6,374 nt of DNA from Balneolales bacterium (GTDB taxonomy: Bacteria > Bacteroidota > Rhodothermia > Balneolales > Natronogracilivirgulaceae), in assembly GCA_007135895.1 (NCBI GenBank), contig SLHZ01000168.1:1-6374 (forward strand), written 5' to 3'. Both the position numbers and the translations under genes were made by a program. Every line of letters starts with the position of its first letter. Within the stretch, counting starts at the first letter, position 1. Below the pieces are notes generated by a model that saw nothing but the letters and a program-made list of their open reading frames with translations, was not told the DNA's origin and ran no database searches. Positions 5,685 to 6,374 of the stretch are shown here, piece by piece.

Positions 5685-6374
5685 TCATGTTGGCCCTGAT
5701 ACAACATCACCGAACAAATCATAGGCTTCGGCATCAGTGATTTCTACATCGCGGAACTGACCGGGTGCAAGTTCGGAAACCGTACCGGCCTTCCGTTTTC
5801 CGGCGCGGATAATGACCTCATTGTCTACTTCCGGAGTATCCCATTCGGTGCGACCGAATGCCTGTCCGTCTTCAACCCGGTCGATCAGAACAGGCAGAAC
5901 CTGTCCGATGAGACCAAGGTTATGCTCCAATGAGATCTCCTGCTGTATGGCCATGAGGGTTTGCACCCGGCTCTGTTTTTCACGGGTGGAAACCGGGTCA
6001 CCCAGCTCCCATGCGGCGGTTCCCTCTTCCCGGGAGTAGGAAAAACAGCCCAATCGTTCAAAACGGGTTTCCCGCACAAAATCCAGCAGCTCTTCGAAAT
6101 GCTTTCGGGTCTCGGCAGGGTATCCGGTTATCAGAGTTGTTCGAAGGCGGATTCCCGGCACCTCGTCCCGGATTTTCCGGATCAGATCCCGCAGTTTTTT
6201 CCCGCTGATGCCCCTGCGCATGGACTTGAGGACATCGGTGCTCACATGCTGGACCGGCATATCCAGGTAATTGCAGATATTTTTTCTTTCGCGTATGACC
6301 GGCAGGATATCCATGGGGAAGCGGGTGGGATAGGCATACTGAAGCCGTATCCAGTCAAAACCGATATCCGATAA
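5685..6374 (-). CDS. rimO: Ribosomal protein S12 methylthiotransferase RimO, C-terminal half (cut by window edge)
   Basis: RimO is a cytoplasmic radical SAM enzyme that adds a methylthio group to the conserved aspartate of ribosomal protein S12. The frame is open to the right edge and gives the last 229 residues of a protein usually about 430-440 long; the ATG at 6314 is internal, because the 20 codons before it already read as RimO (DWIRLQYAYPTRFP). Visible family signatures, numbered from the edge: YLDMPVQHVS (36-45), LKSMRRG (49-55), LRTTLITGYPAET (77-89), LGCFSYSREEGT (108-119), QQEISLEHN (144-152), then a TRAM domain (about 158-226) with GRTEWDTPEVD and the ITDAEAYDLFGDVV ending. The D-x-PEVD and AYDL(F/Y)G features separate RimO from MiaB. 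The Cys residues for both iron-sulfur clusters lie outside the window. The gene converges on the sensor kinase with 14 bases between stops. No frameshift or truncation is seen. Confidence 0.96.
   Translation of the reverse strand, partial: LSDIGFDWIRLQYAYPTRFPMDILPVIRERKNICNYLDMPVQHVSTDVLKSMRRGISGKKLRDLIRKIRDEVPGIRLRTTLITGYPAETRKHFEELLDFVRETRFERLGCFSYSREEGTAAWELGDPVSTREKQSRVQTLMAIQQEISLEHNLGLIGQVLPVLIDRVEDGQAFGRTEWDTPEVDNEVIIRAGKRKAGTVSELAPGQFRDVEITDAEAYDLFGDVVSGPT

Noticed and set aside
5667..5699. Possible bidirectional terminator AGGG...CCCT at the convergent junction
   Set aside because: The stem is only 4 perfect pairs (6 of 7 if extended) around a loop of about 20 bases, with no T-tract on either side.
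5961..6374. 137-codon plus-strand frame open to the right edge
   Set aside because: It is antisense to strongly conserved RimO sequence, including the motif around LRTTLITGYPAET and the DWIRL region.
1..6374. CRISPR array, tRNA/rRNA, insertion sequence, phage or defence genes
   Set aside because: I looked for regularly spaced direct repeats, transposase-like frames, terminal inverted repeats and cloverleaf-like segments and saw none; the only direct repetition is the coding periodicity of the propeller blades.

Overview
The window carries five protein-coding genes, two of them cut by the window edges. It has no RNA genes, insertion sequences, CRISPR arrays or prophage genes that I can see. 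The proteins point to a Gram-negative bacterium of the Bacteroidota/Rhodothermota/Balneolota kind. The reasons are a very large periplasmic two-propeller sensor histidine kinase of the Reg_prop/Y_Y_Y type, exported proteins with long signal peptides, weak or absent Shine-Dalgarno sequences, and one TAnnTTTG-like promoter element. GC is about half by eye. The phylum is an inference; no marker gene here settles it.

Layout: positions 1-2114 hold three genes on the minus strand, read in the order HAD-family phosphatase (2114 to 1479), exported protein with an NTF2-like C-terminal part (1362 to 376), and the N-terminal part of a second exported protein (287 to the edge). The gaps of 116 and 88 bases hold hairpins and a possible promoter. 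The HAD gene may therefore be transcribed apart from the two exported proteins, which look like a pair.

A 187-base divergent control region (2115-2301) separates these from the central gene (2302-5670, plus strand). This encodes a 1122-residue sensor histidine kinase with a signal peptide, fourteen propeller repeats (two seven-bladed propellers), a Y_Y_Y domain, one membrane helix, HisKA and HATPase_c. It stops after the ATPase domain, so it lacks the receiver and AraC-type output of the classical hybrid two-component systems. No response regulator gene lies in the window. A perfect 7-bp dyad upstream overlaps a possible -7 element and is a candidate operator.

On the right, the C-terminal half of rimO (ribosomal protein S12 methylthiotransferase) runs toward the kinase gene, with only 14 bases between the two stop codons.

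The genes do not form one pathway: a housekeeping methylthiotransferase, an orphan sensor kinase, a generic phosphatase and two exported proteins of unknown role. I found no convincing new multi-gene system. The most open questions are the partner and ligand of the kinase and the role of the exported pair.
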